Source: Macrostomum hystrix
Taxonomy: Eukaryota > Platyhelminthes > Macrostomidae
DNA: 64,000 nt
Direction of reading: 5' to 3'
NCBI GenBank assembly: GCA_950097015.1
Contig: CATNEN010000012.1
Location: forward strand, 923,501-987,500
Shown here: piece after piece, positions 24,707 through 36,034 of the stretch
Numbering within the stretch: the first letter of the stretch is position 1
How the letters are laid out: every line of letters starts with the position of its first letter
Program-made: the position numbers and the translations under genes
The notes under the pieces: generated by a model
Database searches by the model: none
Seen by the model: the letters and a program-made list of their open reading frames with translations, nothing else
Told to the model about the DNA's origin: nothing

Positions 24707-25574
24707 GTGAGGATTCCAAACGTTTGCGAATTTCTCGCGCACTCAGTGCTGACGACAAGTTAGATGACGAGTGTCTATAGTAATCGTTACTCACGCCGTT
24801 TACCCATTATTCTATTGTTTTGTAGTTTAAAATTTGCATTCAACCCATTTTTTCTAGCCGGTATACGCGAAGGTCAAGTTCGCCTAACCCTGGCCGACTG
24901 CACCACAGTTGACTATCCCGACGCCTCCTACGATCTGGTGTACAGCCGTGACACCATCTTGCACATCGCCGACAAGCTGGCCCTGTATAAGCGCTGCCTT
25001 CGCTGGCTGAAGCCTGGCGGTCGTCTCCTGGTGACAGACTACTGCTGCGGCGAGAAGCCCTGGCCGGATGATTACGCTTCCTACGTGAAGCAGCGCGGCT
25101 ATCACCTGTTGACGGTGCCGGAGTACGGCCAGCTGTTGTCGGAGGCTGGATTTGCCGATGTGGCCGCGATCGACTTTACTGATAGATTCCGTCTAGCTCT
25201 GGTTGACGAGCGGTCGCGCGTGCTAGAGCTGCGCGAGCATTTTGTTAAGGTAAAGAACGAATCAGGGGGTTATTTTTTGCACTCTGGCAGGAAATTTGCT
25301 ATGTTTACTTTATTTTCTACTAGTGACAGTAGGTAATTTGGAATCGGAAAGAGAAAAAAATATTTTTGTCCACCGAAGAAAATTCGCATAATGTTGCCTA
25401 TTGTTCTTAGTATTTTGTCGAAGTCTTAATCTAAAATTCTTTTCTAATCTTCGATTGCAGGAGTTGGGTGAGGAGATGTACCAGTACATCCTGGACGGCT
25501 GGGTTGCTAAAATTGGCCGGGTGGATCGCGGCTGCCAGCGCTGGGGCCTATTCAAGGCTGCGAAACCGGTGTGA
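24391..25574 (+). CDS. PMT: Phosphoethanolamine N-methyltransferase, single-domain
   Basis: Exons 24391-24706, 24858-25249 and 25461-25574 give 273 residues. The enzyme uses S-adenosylmethionine to methylate phosphoethanolamine towards phosphocholine, feeding phosphatidylcholine synthesis in the cytosol. Seen: FLDNVQYS near the N-terminus, SAM motif VLDIGCGIGG (residues 60-69), GIDLSKNM, YSRDTILHI (134-142), WLKPGGRLLVTDYC and a C-terminal QRWGLFKA. Tyr20 and His141 sit where the Tyr-His catalytic pair of the Plasmodium enzyme lies. Plant enzymes have two methyltransferase domains. This one has a single domain of the complete type. The donors are GTGAGG (24707) and GTAAAG (25250), and the phases (1 and 0) agree. 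A TATAAA lies 86 bases before the ATG and AATAAA follows at 25773. Confidence 0.92.
24858..25249 (+). CDS. PMT: PMT exon 2: methyltransferase core
   Basis: The acceptor is TTTTTTCTAG. It encodes ADCTTVDYP, the catalytic-histidine segment, the KPGG turn and VTDYCCGEKPW, then a helical region ending EHFVK. The donor is AAG|GTAAAG. Confidence 0.9.
25461..25574 (+). CDS. PMT: PMT exon 3: C-terminus
   Basis: The acceptor is CTTCGATTGCAG. Thirty-seven codons encode ELGEEMYQYILDGWVAK and the family-typical end QRWGLFKAAKPV before TGA. Confidence 0.9.
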   Translation, partial: ELGEEMYQYILDGWVAKIGRVDRGCQRWGLFKAAKPV

Positions 25575-25772
25575 ACTGACTTATTTAGCTAGAGTTAGTA
25601 GTTATGCCATTTTCATCCTCTTCCATTTTACATTCATTGGAATGTGTTACTATGACTGTTATTACGCATATTAACTGATTATAAATGCCAAAAATCATTC
25701 GGTTCAGGATTGTCATTATGCCCGTGCATATTTAATGAATTATGCTTTTTCTTCTCTATCATGGAATCTTTC

Positions 25773-25782
25773 AATAAATAAA
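25773..25782 (+). terminator. PMT polyadenylation signal
   Basis: Two overlapping AATAAA hexamers about 200 bases after the PMT stop. Confidence 0.6.
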
Positions 25783-26765
25783 ATGCTTTTGATTTCGATT
25801 GACATATTGTCGTGGTATTTTTATATGACGTAATCATTTTTTTATTTAATGCAGCAATAACCAAACACCAAACAACATTGATCATAATTATTGGTAATTA
25901 TTGTTATCAGTTTATTTAGACTTAAAACTTAACTCTGTCGATGCGACTGCGTGCAACTATTTATACATTGAGGATGTTCATGAAAAGCTGTGCATCGCGA
26001 TCGTGTAATAATAATATTGAGCATCGTTTAATATCTACTACGGCAGAATTCACTTGGACACTTAACAGCCACTTAACAGCCTTTGTTAGGCACATAGCTA
26101 TTGCAAAATTTGCTTCCTTGAACGGATGTACATACGCGAAGAATAAAAATCATTCGTAACTCTATCACCCTTTCAATTAAAAGTCAATTTGCACCGGGAT
26201 CGAATAAAAGACTAGTTAGGAAATTTTCTAACTAATATAAACGCTCACGAGTATTTCCATGTAAATTATGAACTCTGTTGATATTTTTACGAATTTAGAT
26301 TAACACATTGATCGATCAAAATCAAAAGAAACAAGTCGTAATTTTCTTTTAAAGATTAGTTGCTTGTATTAGAATAATCACACCTGACTGACTAAAATTG
26401 TTAAGTAATATCGGTTTGTTTTAACTTCTTCATGGACACAATTTTAACTATTTGATGTGTTGGAAGGCAGGGAGAAAGACGAGCAGTTGTATACGTATGA
26501 ATAATTCGTAGGCAGGTGTGACCTTGTCGTCAACCTTGCTCGTGCTTCTCATTCGTTTGCTTCGTTATATTTTTCCATAGGCCGCTGGCTTGCGGGATCT
26601 CTTTACTACATGTGTGTGTGTTAGGTGGTGTTAGGAGGTTTTACCCCTAGACACTTCGCACGAGCACAACAAAAAGTAATCGCAGTTAGTGTGTAGCTCG
26701 TAAGCCCACATGAATTCCTGATATGAATTCGTGAATTTAAATATATTAAATATATATATTAAGTA

Positions 26766-26828
26766 TTAATTCATTAATTAATATATTATTAATATATATT
26801 AATGAATTAATATATATATATTAATTCA
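26766..26828. repeat. AT-rich palindromes
   Basis: A perfect 26-bp palindrome at 26803-26828 (TGAATTAATATAT and its mirror) overlaps a wider inverted pair TTAATTCATTAA / TTAATGAATTAA. Confidence 0.75.
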
Positions 26829-28183
26829 AAAGCACATGAATTTAAATGTAGCGACAATTTATATCGTTCATATTTAAGTCTGGTCAAGTTTGCTATTATT
26901 ACGAGAGTGCCTATAATTTGAGAAACTAGCGCATAAAACCAACGAAAAATCAATTGATTTTCTGCATATCCAAGTTTCTGTTCTGTTCCTGTTTCCTGTT
27001 CTGTATTGAATTTACCTAATTGTATATATTGAAGCAACGGTATGAAAGTGAGCGAAAACGTGTAGTTTAAATGAAAATTAAGAAATAAGTTCCTTTTACA
27101 CATTTTCTCTAAAATTTACTTCAAGGGCGACTCGAGTTACATATATACGCAGTCCTCTTACATATATTATTTACCTATTTTCTTGTAGTTCTCGATCCAC
27201 ATCGAGGAATCGATAATCTAATCTATATATTTTGAAGAACAAATTACGTTATAATTCAAAATGATGATAAAGTGATAAACGTAGGAATGTATATATAAAT
27301 GGTTCTGTAATATGTTTAATTATTATGCCGTCAAGCATTTTGTAGCTAAAGCCAGCAAAAAGTAGCTGTTCTTTTATTTTAATTTGTTTGACTATACCGA
27401 TTTTGGATATCTTCAATATTTGAATTTCGAAGGCATTCTAAAAAGTTACCGTTGAGGTAGTCCTTACCTTAACAAGCTAGTAATTGGTAGCAGTAAAGCT
27501 TTCATGGCATTTTAATCTAATAGTTTTTTCTATATACATATATATATTCTTATATATAATTATATAGATATTTATTTAAATTTAAATTTAAATTTATTTA
27601 TTTTGAAGGTTTGAAGCTTGAAGGTTTAGATTTTGTTGCGGTTATTACAATCTCAGTTTATATGACAACTATATTCAAATCTATAAGATAACCATATTTT
27701 TTAGTCAATGACATTTACCAAGGTTAAAAAACATTCCTAACATTGAGAAATTAGTAAAATTATCCCGAATCAGATAGCAGGTATCGTAAGCATATTCTCA
27801 TACCTAAATTAACTCAATGTAATTCAAGGCAACTGAATTAAGATAGTGAATGGTAAACTTCAGTTCATTTAGTTAAATATTATCAACATCTTAATTAACA
27901 AAACTGGCTCAGTATGAATTCACTTATTATTGGCAATATTTACCAGTATATATTTAGATTGATAGACTAAAGGCCTATTATGGTGTCTTCAAGCAATTTA
28001 TTAAAAATGTCATTTTATTGTCATATTTTATTTCGAGAGTTTTCATTAAAACATGAATGCACTCTTCCGATGAGAATAGTTTGAATCCTTGTGAATATAG
28101 ATTCCACTTATTCTGAATGACGTTTAATAGCGGTGAAGTTTTGCTTCAAAATGTATAGTTAACACACTGGCTTAAACTGACAG

Positions 28184-29639
28184 ACTGACGACAATCGAAA
28201 GACCAGCTGCTGCTGCAGCTGCCGCTGCAAAGCTGGGGAGGCCAGCAACGGCAGTTCGCCGAGTCCCGGCCGCAGCAGTTCCCACAGTTGGGCCATCTGC
28301 GGCACAGTGCAAGGCATCCTGGCGAACAGCACCGCCCACGGCATCAGCCGGTCAGCCTCCGCTGACAACACGCCGATGAGGGTGATGTGGCTGCTGCTGT
28401 TCTTGGTCTTCTTGGGCCTGTTCTTCAACAACACCAGCACCTTGGTCAGGCGGCTCAGCGAGAACAAAATCGAGAAGACCTACGAGCTGGACAAGGTGCC
28501 GTTCATCTTCCCCGACTTGTACTTTTGTCCCACTAATCCCTACTCGGGCAGCTTTCCGTTCGTGCTCAGCCCGGACGAGGCCAACGAGGTCAACCAGGAA
28601 ATCAAGCGACTGGGCAGCCTGTACGACTTCGTGTTCAACAACTCCGTCGGTGGCATGCATACTAGCATGAAGGCCAGGGCCTCCTTCATCCAGAACTCCC
28701 TGCCTGTGGATCTCATCACCAAATACCTGGCGCACCGGGCTTCTCAGTCCGTAATGCGCTGCACAATCTCTTCTCTGCACGAGACCTTCAGTGTGCCAAT
28801 GGTGGAGTTCAGCCATCCTGAGAACCTCATCTGCTTCAAGCTGCTTCTAACGGAGGAGCAGCGGCACCAGCTGGAGACGAAGATGTACAAACTGGAGGTG
28901 CAGCTGTCGGCCGATCCGTACTTTACGGACTTCTCCTACCCGGGGCATCACATCCAGCCGATGGTGGACCCGGACTCTGGCGAGCAGATTCTCTACCAGG
29001 ACTGGCACCCGACAGTTGGCATCGAGCGCCTAAAGAGCTCTGGCTTCTCAATGCTGATCGTGCAGAACGGCACGTATCCGTCGTTCGACCACGAGACCAG
29101 CTTCCTGCTGTCGCCTGGCAAGTCCTACATGGTCACACTCGAGATGGAGGAGAACAACTACAGCCACGACCTCCACGGCTACAACTGCAGCGAGAACAAT
29201 CACGATGTAGTGATGAAGGACTACCTCACTGATGAGGCGGTGAACTTTACCTACAGCTACTCGGCCTGCTACTATCACGAGATGAGCAAGATCCTTCTGC
29301 AGGAGCTGCAGTGCGTCTTCTCCCACTACCCGATTTTCTGGGCAATGCGGGGCGCACAGCGCTGCTTCAACATGTCCGAGTCGAGCAAGCTCAGCATTCA
29401 GGCCATGCAGAGCAAGCCGATCGACTGGAAGCTGGTCGAAGCCAAAATCAAGAGCATCTGCCAGCCGGCCCAGCCCTGCCAGCACCCCAAGTACACGGCC
29501 AGCTTCTCCTTCGCCAAGTGGCCCAGCGTTGGCAGCTCCGCGGTGAGCTATTTCGCCCGAATGTCTCTGAGCAATGACAGCCAGCACACTGCGCCAGCCA
29601 CCGCCGAGCTCATCAGCATCGCCAAGGAGCTGAATTCGG
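28184..29639 (+). CDS. DEG/ENaC exon: TM1 and ectodomain
   Basis: The left boundary is uncertain: CAG at 28181-28183 is the first acceptor-like AG after the in-frame stop, but its pyrimidine tract is poor and AGs further in (near 28306) are possible. The right boundary is TCGG|GTTGGT, chosen because the leftover G completes GGC with the next exon. The ectodomain contains LSPGKSYMVTLEME, corresponding to the conserved palm segment, and a cysteine-rich stretch ending at KELNSG. Confidence 0.8.
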
Positions 29640-31551
29640 GTTGGTGCACTGGTCATTCAGTTGATTGGTCATTAAGTTGATTGGTCATTCAGTTGATTGG
29701 TCATTCAGTTCATTGGTCATTCAGTTGATTGGTCATTCAGTTGATTGGTCATTCAGTTGATTGGTCATTCAGTTGATTGGTCATTCAGTTCATTGGTCAT
29801 TCAGTTGATTGGTCATTCAGTTCATTGGTCATTCAGTTGATTGGTCATTCAGTTCATTGGTCATTCAGTTGATTGGTCATTCAGTTCATTGGTCATTCAG
29901 TTGATTGGTCATTCAGTTGATTGGTCATTCAGTTGATTGGTCATTCAGTTGATTGGTCATTCAGTTGATTGGTCATTCAGTTCATTGGTTATTCAGTTCA
30001 TTGGTCATTCAGTTCATTGGTCATTCAGTTCATTGGTCATTCATTTCATTGGTCATTCAGTTGATTGGTCATTCATTTCATTGGTCATTCAGTTCATTGG
30101 TCATTCAGTTGATTGGTCATTCAGTTCATTGGTCATTCAGTTGATTGGTCATTCAGTTGATTGGTCATTCAGTTGATTGGTCATTCAGTTGATTGGTCAT
30201 TCAGTTGATTGGTCATTCAGTTGATTGGTCATTCAGTTGATTGGTCATTCAGTTCATTGGTTATTCAGTTCATTGGTCATTCAGTTCATTGGTCATTCAG
30301 TTCATTGGTCATTCATTTCATTGGTCATTCAGTTCATTGGTCATTCATTTCATTGGTCATTCAGTTCATTGGTCATTCAGTTCATTGGTCATTCAGTTCA
30401 TTGGTCATTCAGTTCATTGGTCATTCAGTTCATTGGTCATTCATTTCATTGGTCATTCAGTTGATTGGTCATTCAGTTCATTGGTCATTCAGTTGATTGG
30501 TCATTCAGTTCATTGGTCATTCAGTTCATTGGTCATTCAGTTGATTGGTCATTCAGTTGATTGGTCATTCAGTTGATTGGTCATTCAGTTGATTGGTCAT
30601 TCAGTTGATTGGTCATTCAGTTGATTGGTCATTCAGTTCATTGGTTATTCAGTTCATTGGTCATTCAGTTCATTGGTCATTCAGTTCATTGGTCATTCAT
30701 TTCATTGGTCATTCAGTTGATTGGTCATTCATTTCATTGGTCATTCAGTTCATTGGTCATTCAGTTGATTGGTCATTCAGTTCATTGGTCATTCAGTTGA
30801 TTGGTCATTCAGTTGATTGGTCATTCAGTTGATTGGTCATTCAGTTGATTGGTCATTCAGTTGATTGGTCATTCAGTTGATTGGTCATTCAGTTGATTGG
30901 TCATTCAGTTCATTGGTTATTCAGTTCATTGGTCATTCAGTTCATTGGTCATTCAGTTCATTGGTCATTCATTTCATTGGTCATTCAGTTCATTGGTCAT
31001 TCATTTCATTGGTCATTCAGTTCATTGGTCATTCAGTTCATTGGTCATTCAGTTCATTGGTCATTCAGTTCATTGGTCATTCAGTTCATTGGTCATTCAT
31101 TTCATTGGTCATTCAGTTGATTGGTCATTCATTTCATTGGTCATTCAGTTCATTGGTCATTCAGTTCATTGGTCATCCCAATCCAAGTTTCCTAACGGCC
31201 AAACTCGCCACAGGCAAGCATTCGGCCCACCTGGAGGGCGTGTTCCGCTCCTACATCACCGAGTCCATGATCAGCGTGACCATCACTCCGGCCAGCACCC
31301 TCTCGCCGCAGGTGATCATCGCCAGGTCGTACTCCGCCACCGCCTTCCTAGCCGACACTGGAGGCCTACTGGGACTGTACATCGGCTGCAGCCTGCTAAC
31401 GGTGTGCGAGCTGTTCGAGTTGATGTACAGCCTGGCCGACAAAATCCTGTTCGGTCGCCGGCAGACCCGGAATCACCGCTGCGAACATCTGTCGATGAAA
31501 TCTGGCGACGACGCCGCGGATGACCTAATGGCCCCACAGGCCTCGGTGTGA
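28184..31551 (+). CDS. DEG/ENaC (ASIC-like) sodium channel, N-terminal exon missing
   Basis: Two exons, about 28184-29639 and 31214-31551, join in phase 1 and give about 597 residues. Seen in order: the HG motif region NSTAHGISRSAS needed for gating, TM1 (MRVMWLLLFLVFLGLFF), a large cysteine-containing ectodomain with many NxS/T sites, and TM2 with FLADTGGLLGLYIGCS, where GCS is the G-x-S selectivity filter. The channel is an amiloride-type trimeric plasma-membrane sodium channel gated by protons, peptides or force; the ligand cannot be told. No ATG lies upstream of the HG motif in frame and a TGA closes the frame at 28176-28178, so a start exon must lie upstream and was not found. The exon start is approximate. 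The single intron is 97% minisatellite. Confidence 0.88.
29652..31178 (+). repeat. 16-bp minisatellite filling the DEG/ENaC intron
   Basis: About 95 copies of ATTGGTCATTCAGTTG or ...GTTC. The array starts about 12 bases from the donor and ends about 35 bases before the acceptor. A block of about 656 bp (41 units) is duplicated: the rare variant GGTTATTC recurs at 29987, 30259, 30643 and 30915. Confidence 0.96.
31214..31551 (+). CDS. DEG/ENaC last exon: TM2, filter and cytosolic tail
   Basis: The acceptor is CGCCACAG. It encodes the last ectodomain strand (YITESMISVTITPAS), the pre-TM2 degenerin region SATAFLADTGG, TM2 with the GCS filter, and a 41-residue basic then acidic tail ending in TGA at 31549. 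Confidence 0.9.
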
Positions 31552-32939
31552 ATTCATTTTTTAATGAAATGTTGGTTCGAAACTTTCATAATGAAATACC
31601 AAATAGCATGGTGCTTATGCCTCTGGTAAAGAAAGGCATTTCTTGGAAGGAAGTTTAGTTTCTTGGAATGAAATTCAGTTTCTTGGAATGAAAGTCAGTT
31701 TCTTGGAATGAAATTTAGTTTCTTGGAAGTTTATTTTTTTTAGGAATTTTTCTTGGAAAGAGTGAATTTCTTAGAAAGAACTTTAGCTTCTTGGAAATAC
31801 GGGAACCTGGAATGGTTTTTTGTAAGAATTTTAGTTTCTTAAAAGGAAAAAAATTCTTTTCGTTTCGTTTCGTTTCTTGAAAAGAAATTTAGCCTTAAAA
31901 ACAACAGCAGTTCTTAAGTTAAAGCCCCTGAAAGGCAGCAGAAATACTTAATACGAAACGTTAAATTGGATTGTGAATATTTTTGAGTCTCATTTGAATG
32001 GTAACAACTTTGTTAAAATAATTAGTGTCCATTTGAAATTATCTATTTCAGGGTTCAAATAAAAAAATTGGATTTATTTAAAAGCAAAATTTTCGTTAGA
32101 AAGTACAAAATGATACGATAGCCAGAAGTATTCGTAACAATGGCAAACCGTTGTTAATTAATGGCGTTGAATAAATTTGTGTCAGATTTACAGACAGACA
32201 GCTGCAATAGACACATCTGTCTCAGCCTTGTTTGTCAAACATTGTTCAAATCAGACATCATTATATTACAAAGAGACCCATTTTATTGTGTCCAATTTAA
32301 CTCCTGATGATGGCATAACGACAGCAAATGTCCACAAACTGTCAACTTGTCTAGCCTGTTGGGTATTTTTTTAAATATAATTCTACTCAAGAAGCTATTG
32401 AGTTAGAGTTGTTATAGTTCGATGCGCTGTCTGTTCTCTGTTCTCTGTTCTCAGTCTACAAGTAGTAGAGCTAAAAGGGTTTTTATGTGACAGCGGGAGA
32501 GTTCAAGCTAGCTAACTAGCTAACTAACTGTTAGCAACAAAAAAAGCTTCCACTGAGTATAAAACTCGCATTGTCCAGGTCTGGATAATGCAAGTGATTT
32601 TCAAGACTAAAGGCTTTTGTACCACACAAAAGTAAAACGCAACCCAAGTCGTCCTTTGAATGACAAAAAATCTCACAAGCGTTTTGAGGTTGTGCGAGTG
32701 TGGTTTTGTTCTTTGGCTGCTCAGGTAGTTGTTCTTGCCTTATGCAGTCTTTTCGCTATGAAACCCGTTTTAGTATATTTTTATTGGTAGACTACTGTTT
32801 GAATGCTTGTTAAAAAACAACCTAAACTTTAAAAGCGGCAGTCTCTCAGACGTTTTATCTATATCTACGACTATATGCTACTACTCGTAATTGTGAGTGT
32901 AATAAGCAAAAGATAAGAGCAACTTTAGACTCGTTTTAC
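31552..32939. other. DEG/ENaC 3' flank
   Basis: Short 20-bp repeats (TTTCTTGGAATGAAATTCAG) at 31645-31735, then AT-rich sequence. No gene recognised. Confidence 0.4.
32057..32062 (+). terminator. Putative polyadenylation signal of the DEG/ENaC gene
   Basis: AATAAA about 500 bases after the stop at 31551, followed by an A-run. Confidence 0.35.
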
Positions 32940-33740
32940 GATAGGGTCGACAAAATGAGGTGGTGGGTGCAAACGACAGGGTCGAGAAAATGAGGTGGTG
33001 GGTGCAAATGACAGGGTCGAGAAAATGAGGTGGTGGGTGCAACTGATGGAGTAGAGAAAATGAGGTGGTGGGTGCAGTGCAAATGACAGGGTCGAGAAAA
33101 TGAGGTGGTGGGTGCAACTGATGGAGTAGAGAAAATGAGGTGGTGGGTGCAGTGCAAATGACAGGGTCGAGAAAATGAGGTGGTGGGTGCAACTGATGGA
33201 GTAGGGAAAATGAGGTGGTGGGTGCAGTGCAAATGACAGGGTCGAGAAAATGAGGTGGTGGGTGCCACTGATGGAGTAGGGAAAATGAGGTGGTGGGTGC
33301 AGTGCAAATGACAGGGTCGAGAAAATGAGGTGGTGGGTGCCACTGATGGAGTAGGGAAAATGAGGTGGTGGGTGCAGTGCAAATGACAGGGTCGAGAAAA
33401 TGAGGTGTTGGGTGCAACTGACGGAGTAGAGAAAATGAGGTTGTGGGTGCAACTGATGGAGTAGGGAAAATGAGGTGGTGGGTGCAGTGCAAATGACAGG
33501 GTCGAGAAAATGAGGTGGTGGGTGCCACTGATGGAGTAGGGAAAATGAGGTGGTGGATGCAGTGCAAATGACAGGGTCGAGAAAATGAGGTGGTGGGTGC
33601 CACTGATAGAGTAGGGAAAATGAGGTGGTGGGTGCAGTGCAAATGACAGGGTCGAGAAAATGAGGTGTTGGGTGCAACTGACGGAGTAGAGAAAATGAGG
33701 TGGTGGGTGCAAGTGGATGAGTGCAAGTGGAAGAGAAGTT
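32940..33740 (+). repeat. 35/40-bp minisatellite with 75-bp dimer structure
   Basis: Core GAGAAAATGAGGTGGTGGGT alternating with GCAGTGCAAATGACAGGGTC and GCAACTGATGGAGTAG, so the true period is about 75 bp. It is related to 21195-21720. Confidence 0.93.
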
Positions 33741-34202
33741 TGAGGTTGTGGTTGCAGTGGCTTTTTGCGGGTTTTTTTTATATTCGTTTCAAAAGTGACC
33801 AATCATAATTTTTAATTTAATTTTGCGGTTGCACAGTTTAATTTGTAATGCGCAATTTATTCCTGAAGTGGTTTTAATACGAGTATTCGATGCTTTCAGC
33901 ACCAATATGTTGATGCTAACAGAATCGGTGCTATTGTAAAACAATAAACTGAAATATATTTTTACGGTACTTTGTTTTTTTTAACAATCGTTAGTGCTTC
34001 CAATAAAACAGATTACCATTTACTGTCACTACTGCTTTTCAGTAGTTACGTTGTGCCAGTTACTTTGTTTAATTCTGTGCTTTTATTTAACTCGTGGAAT
34101 GTCAAAGTGGGTGCTTCTTGAATGAAACATATTTCTTTCTGCTATTCACTTGAATAACCATGCAAAATGAGTTTCTTGCACACATTAACAGTAGTCATGT
34201 GT

Positions 34203-35335
34203 CCGAAGCTTTTGCTATGCCAGAATCGTCCCAAGCTTTTCCTATGCCAGAATCGTCGCAAGCTTTTCCTATGCCAGAATCGTCCGAAGCTTTTCCCATT
34301 CCAGAATCGTCCCAAGCTTTTCCTATGCCAGAATCGTCCGAAGCTTTTGCTATGCCAGAATCGTCCGAAGCTTTTCCCATGCCAGAATCGTCCGAAGCTT
34401 TTCCCATGCCAGAATCGTCCGAAGCTTTTACTATGCCAGAATCGTCCGAAGCTTTTCCCATGCCAGAATCGTCCGAAGCTTTTCCCATGCCAGAATCGTC
34501 CGAAGCTTTTCCCATGCCAGAATCGTCCGTAGCTTTTCCCATGCCAGAATCGTCCGTAGCTTTTCCTATGCCAGAATCGTCTGAAGCTTTTCCTATGCCA
34601 GAATCGTCCCAAGCTTTTCCTATGCCAGAATCGTCCGTAGCTTTTCCCATGCCAGAATCGTCCGAAGCTTTTGCTATGCCTGAATCGTCCGAAGCTTTTC
34701 CCATCCCAGAATCGTCCCAAGCTTTTCCCATGCCAGAATCGTCCGAAGCTTTTCCTATGCCAGAATCGTCCGAAGCTTTTCCCATGCCAGAATCGTCCGA
34801 AGCTTTTCCCATGCCAGAATCGTCCCAAGCTTTTCCCATGCCAGAATCGTCCGAAGCTTTTCCTATGCCAGAATCGTCAGAAGCTTTTCCCATGCCAGAA
34901 TCGTCCCAAGCTTTTCCTATGCCAGAATCGTCCCAAGCTTTTCCCATTCCAGAATCGTCCGAAGCTTTTCCCATTCCAGAATCGTCCCAAGCTTTTCCTA
35001 TGCCAGAATCGTCGCAAGCTTTTCCTATGCCAGAATCGTCCGAAGCTTTTCTCATTCCAGAATCGTCCCAAGCTTTTCCTATGCCAGAACCGTCCGAAGC
35101 TTTTCCCATGCCAGAATCGTCTGAAGCTTTTCCCATGCCAGAATCGTCCCAAGCTTTTCCCATGCCAGAATCGTCCGAAGCTTTTCCTATGCCAGAATCG
35201 TCCCAAGCTTTTGCTATGCCAGAATCGTCCCAAGCTTTTGCTATGCCAGAATCGTCCGAAGCTTTTGCTATGCCAGAATCGTCCGAAGCTTTTCCCATGC
35301 CAGAATCGTCCCAAGCTTTTCCCATGCCAGAATCA
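34203..35335 (+). repeat. 27-bp minisatellite, open on both strands
   Basis: About 42 copies of ATGCCAGAATCGTCCGAAGC plus TTTTCCC, each with AAGCTT. A period of nine codons gives a 402-residue plus-strand frame (34160-35368, MPESSEAFP repeats) and a 414-residue minus-strand frame. I see no splice site, family or codon bias supporting translation. Confidence 0.9.
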
Positions 35336-35757
35336 CCATGCAGAATCCCAAGCTTTATCACTGCTTGAGGTTGCACAGCCAGTCGGTTATGCCTGTGGCC
35401 TCTGCTATTATTTACCACGAATGAGCTTAATTTGGCCATTAGATGCTGTGACTAATTTTAAAAACGATAGGATAAATATTTCCAATTGTCTCTGCGAAAT
35501 TTTGGCCCACAGTATTAGCTTCATATCCGTTCCATTTTAGCATCGCTGCAAGATTCTTAACTATCTGGCAATCTCGCCACAAGGCGGACAGTCTGTTTAG
35601 GTTTTGAAAGTTTGTCACTGCAAAAAGCAATTCCATTTATTACTAGCTTTGCAGACAAATTTGCTGCCTGGATAAAGTAAATTGACCCAAGAAACTATGC
35701 TGCTTGTGAATCAGTCTTGAATGAAGTTTACGGATTAAAAAATTATATCTATCATTA

Positions 35758-36030
35758 GATGTGCGGGTGTAACGCGTCTAACGCGTTTGCCTCTCGCACC
35801 AAGGTCCCTGAGCTCGATTCCGCGGCGAGGCCACATTCAATTGGGGCGCAGCCGCGGAGAGAAGGCTTGGGGGCTTGTCGTGCAATTTACGCCCTTGAGG
35901 GCCAACCTCCGAGGCACAGTGAGAGTGTACACTGCCTGACGATGAGATGACAGGGCAGTTGTACACACCTGTGTGAGCGTGTGCTCAGGAGTCAGCGAAA
36001 TCGGCAGAATTGCCTCCTATATAATGGGTA
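35758..36030 (+). mobile_element. tRNA-derived SINE family B
   Basis: The head AACGCGTTTGCCTCTCGCAC is followed by a B-box-like GAGCTCGATTCC and GCGGCGAGGCCACATTCA. A GC-rich body follows, running into a minisatellite, so the 3' end is unclear. A second copy at 60339-60410 defines the family. Confidence 0.6.
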
Positions 36031-36034
36031 GGTG

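Larger units (their letters stand above)
25575..28183. other. AT-rich interval without recognised genes
   Basis: After the PMT poly(A) signal I see no credible coding exon. The DEG/ENaC start exon must lie here or be very short. AT-rich palindromes occur at 26766-26828 and AT tracts at 27530-27605. Confidence 0.5.

Noticed and set aside
28352-29656. Minus-strand frames opposite the DEG/ENaC exon
   Set aside because: They are antisense shadows of a GC-rich coding exon; the plus strand carries all channel motifs.
29937-31160. Multiple overlapping IGHSVHWSF frames
   Set aside because: These are the 16-bp minisatellite read in three frames; only 31214-31551 is the DEG/ENaC exon.
32881-33802. 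Three overlapping 250-288 residue minus-strand frames rich in His, Pro and Thr
   Set aside because: The 75-bp dimer array has a period divisible by three, so all three frames stay open; composition follows the repeat, not codon use.
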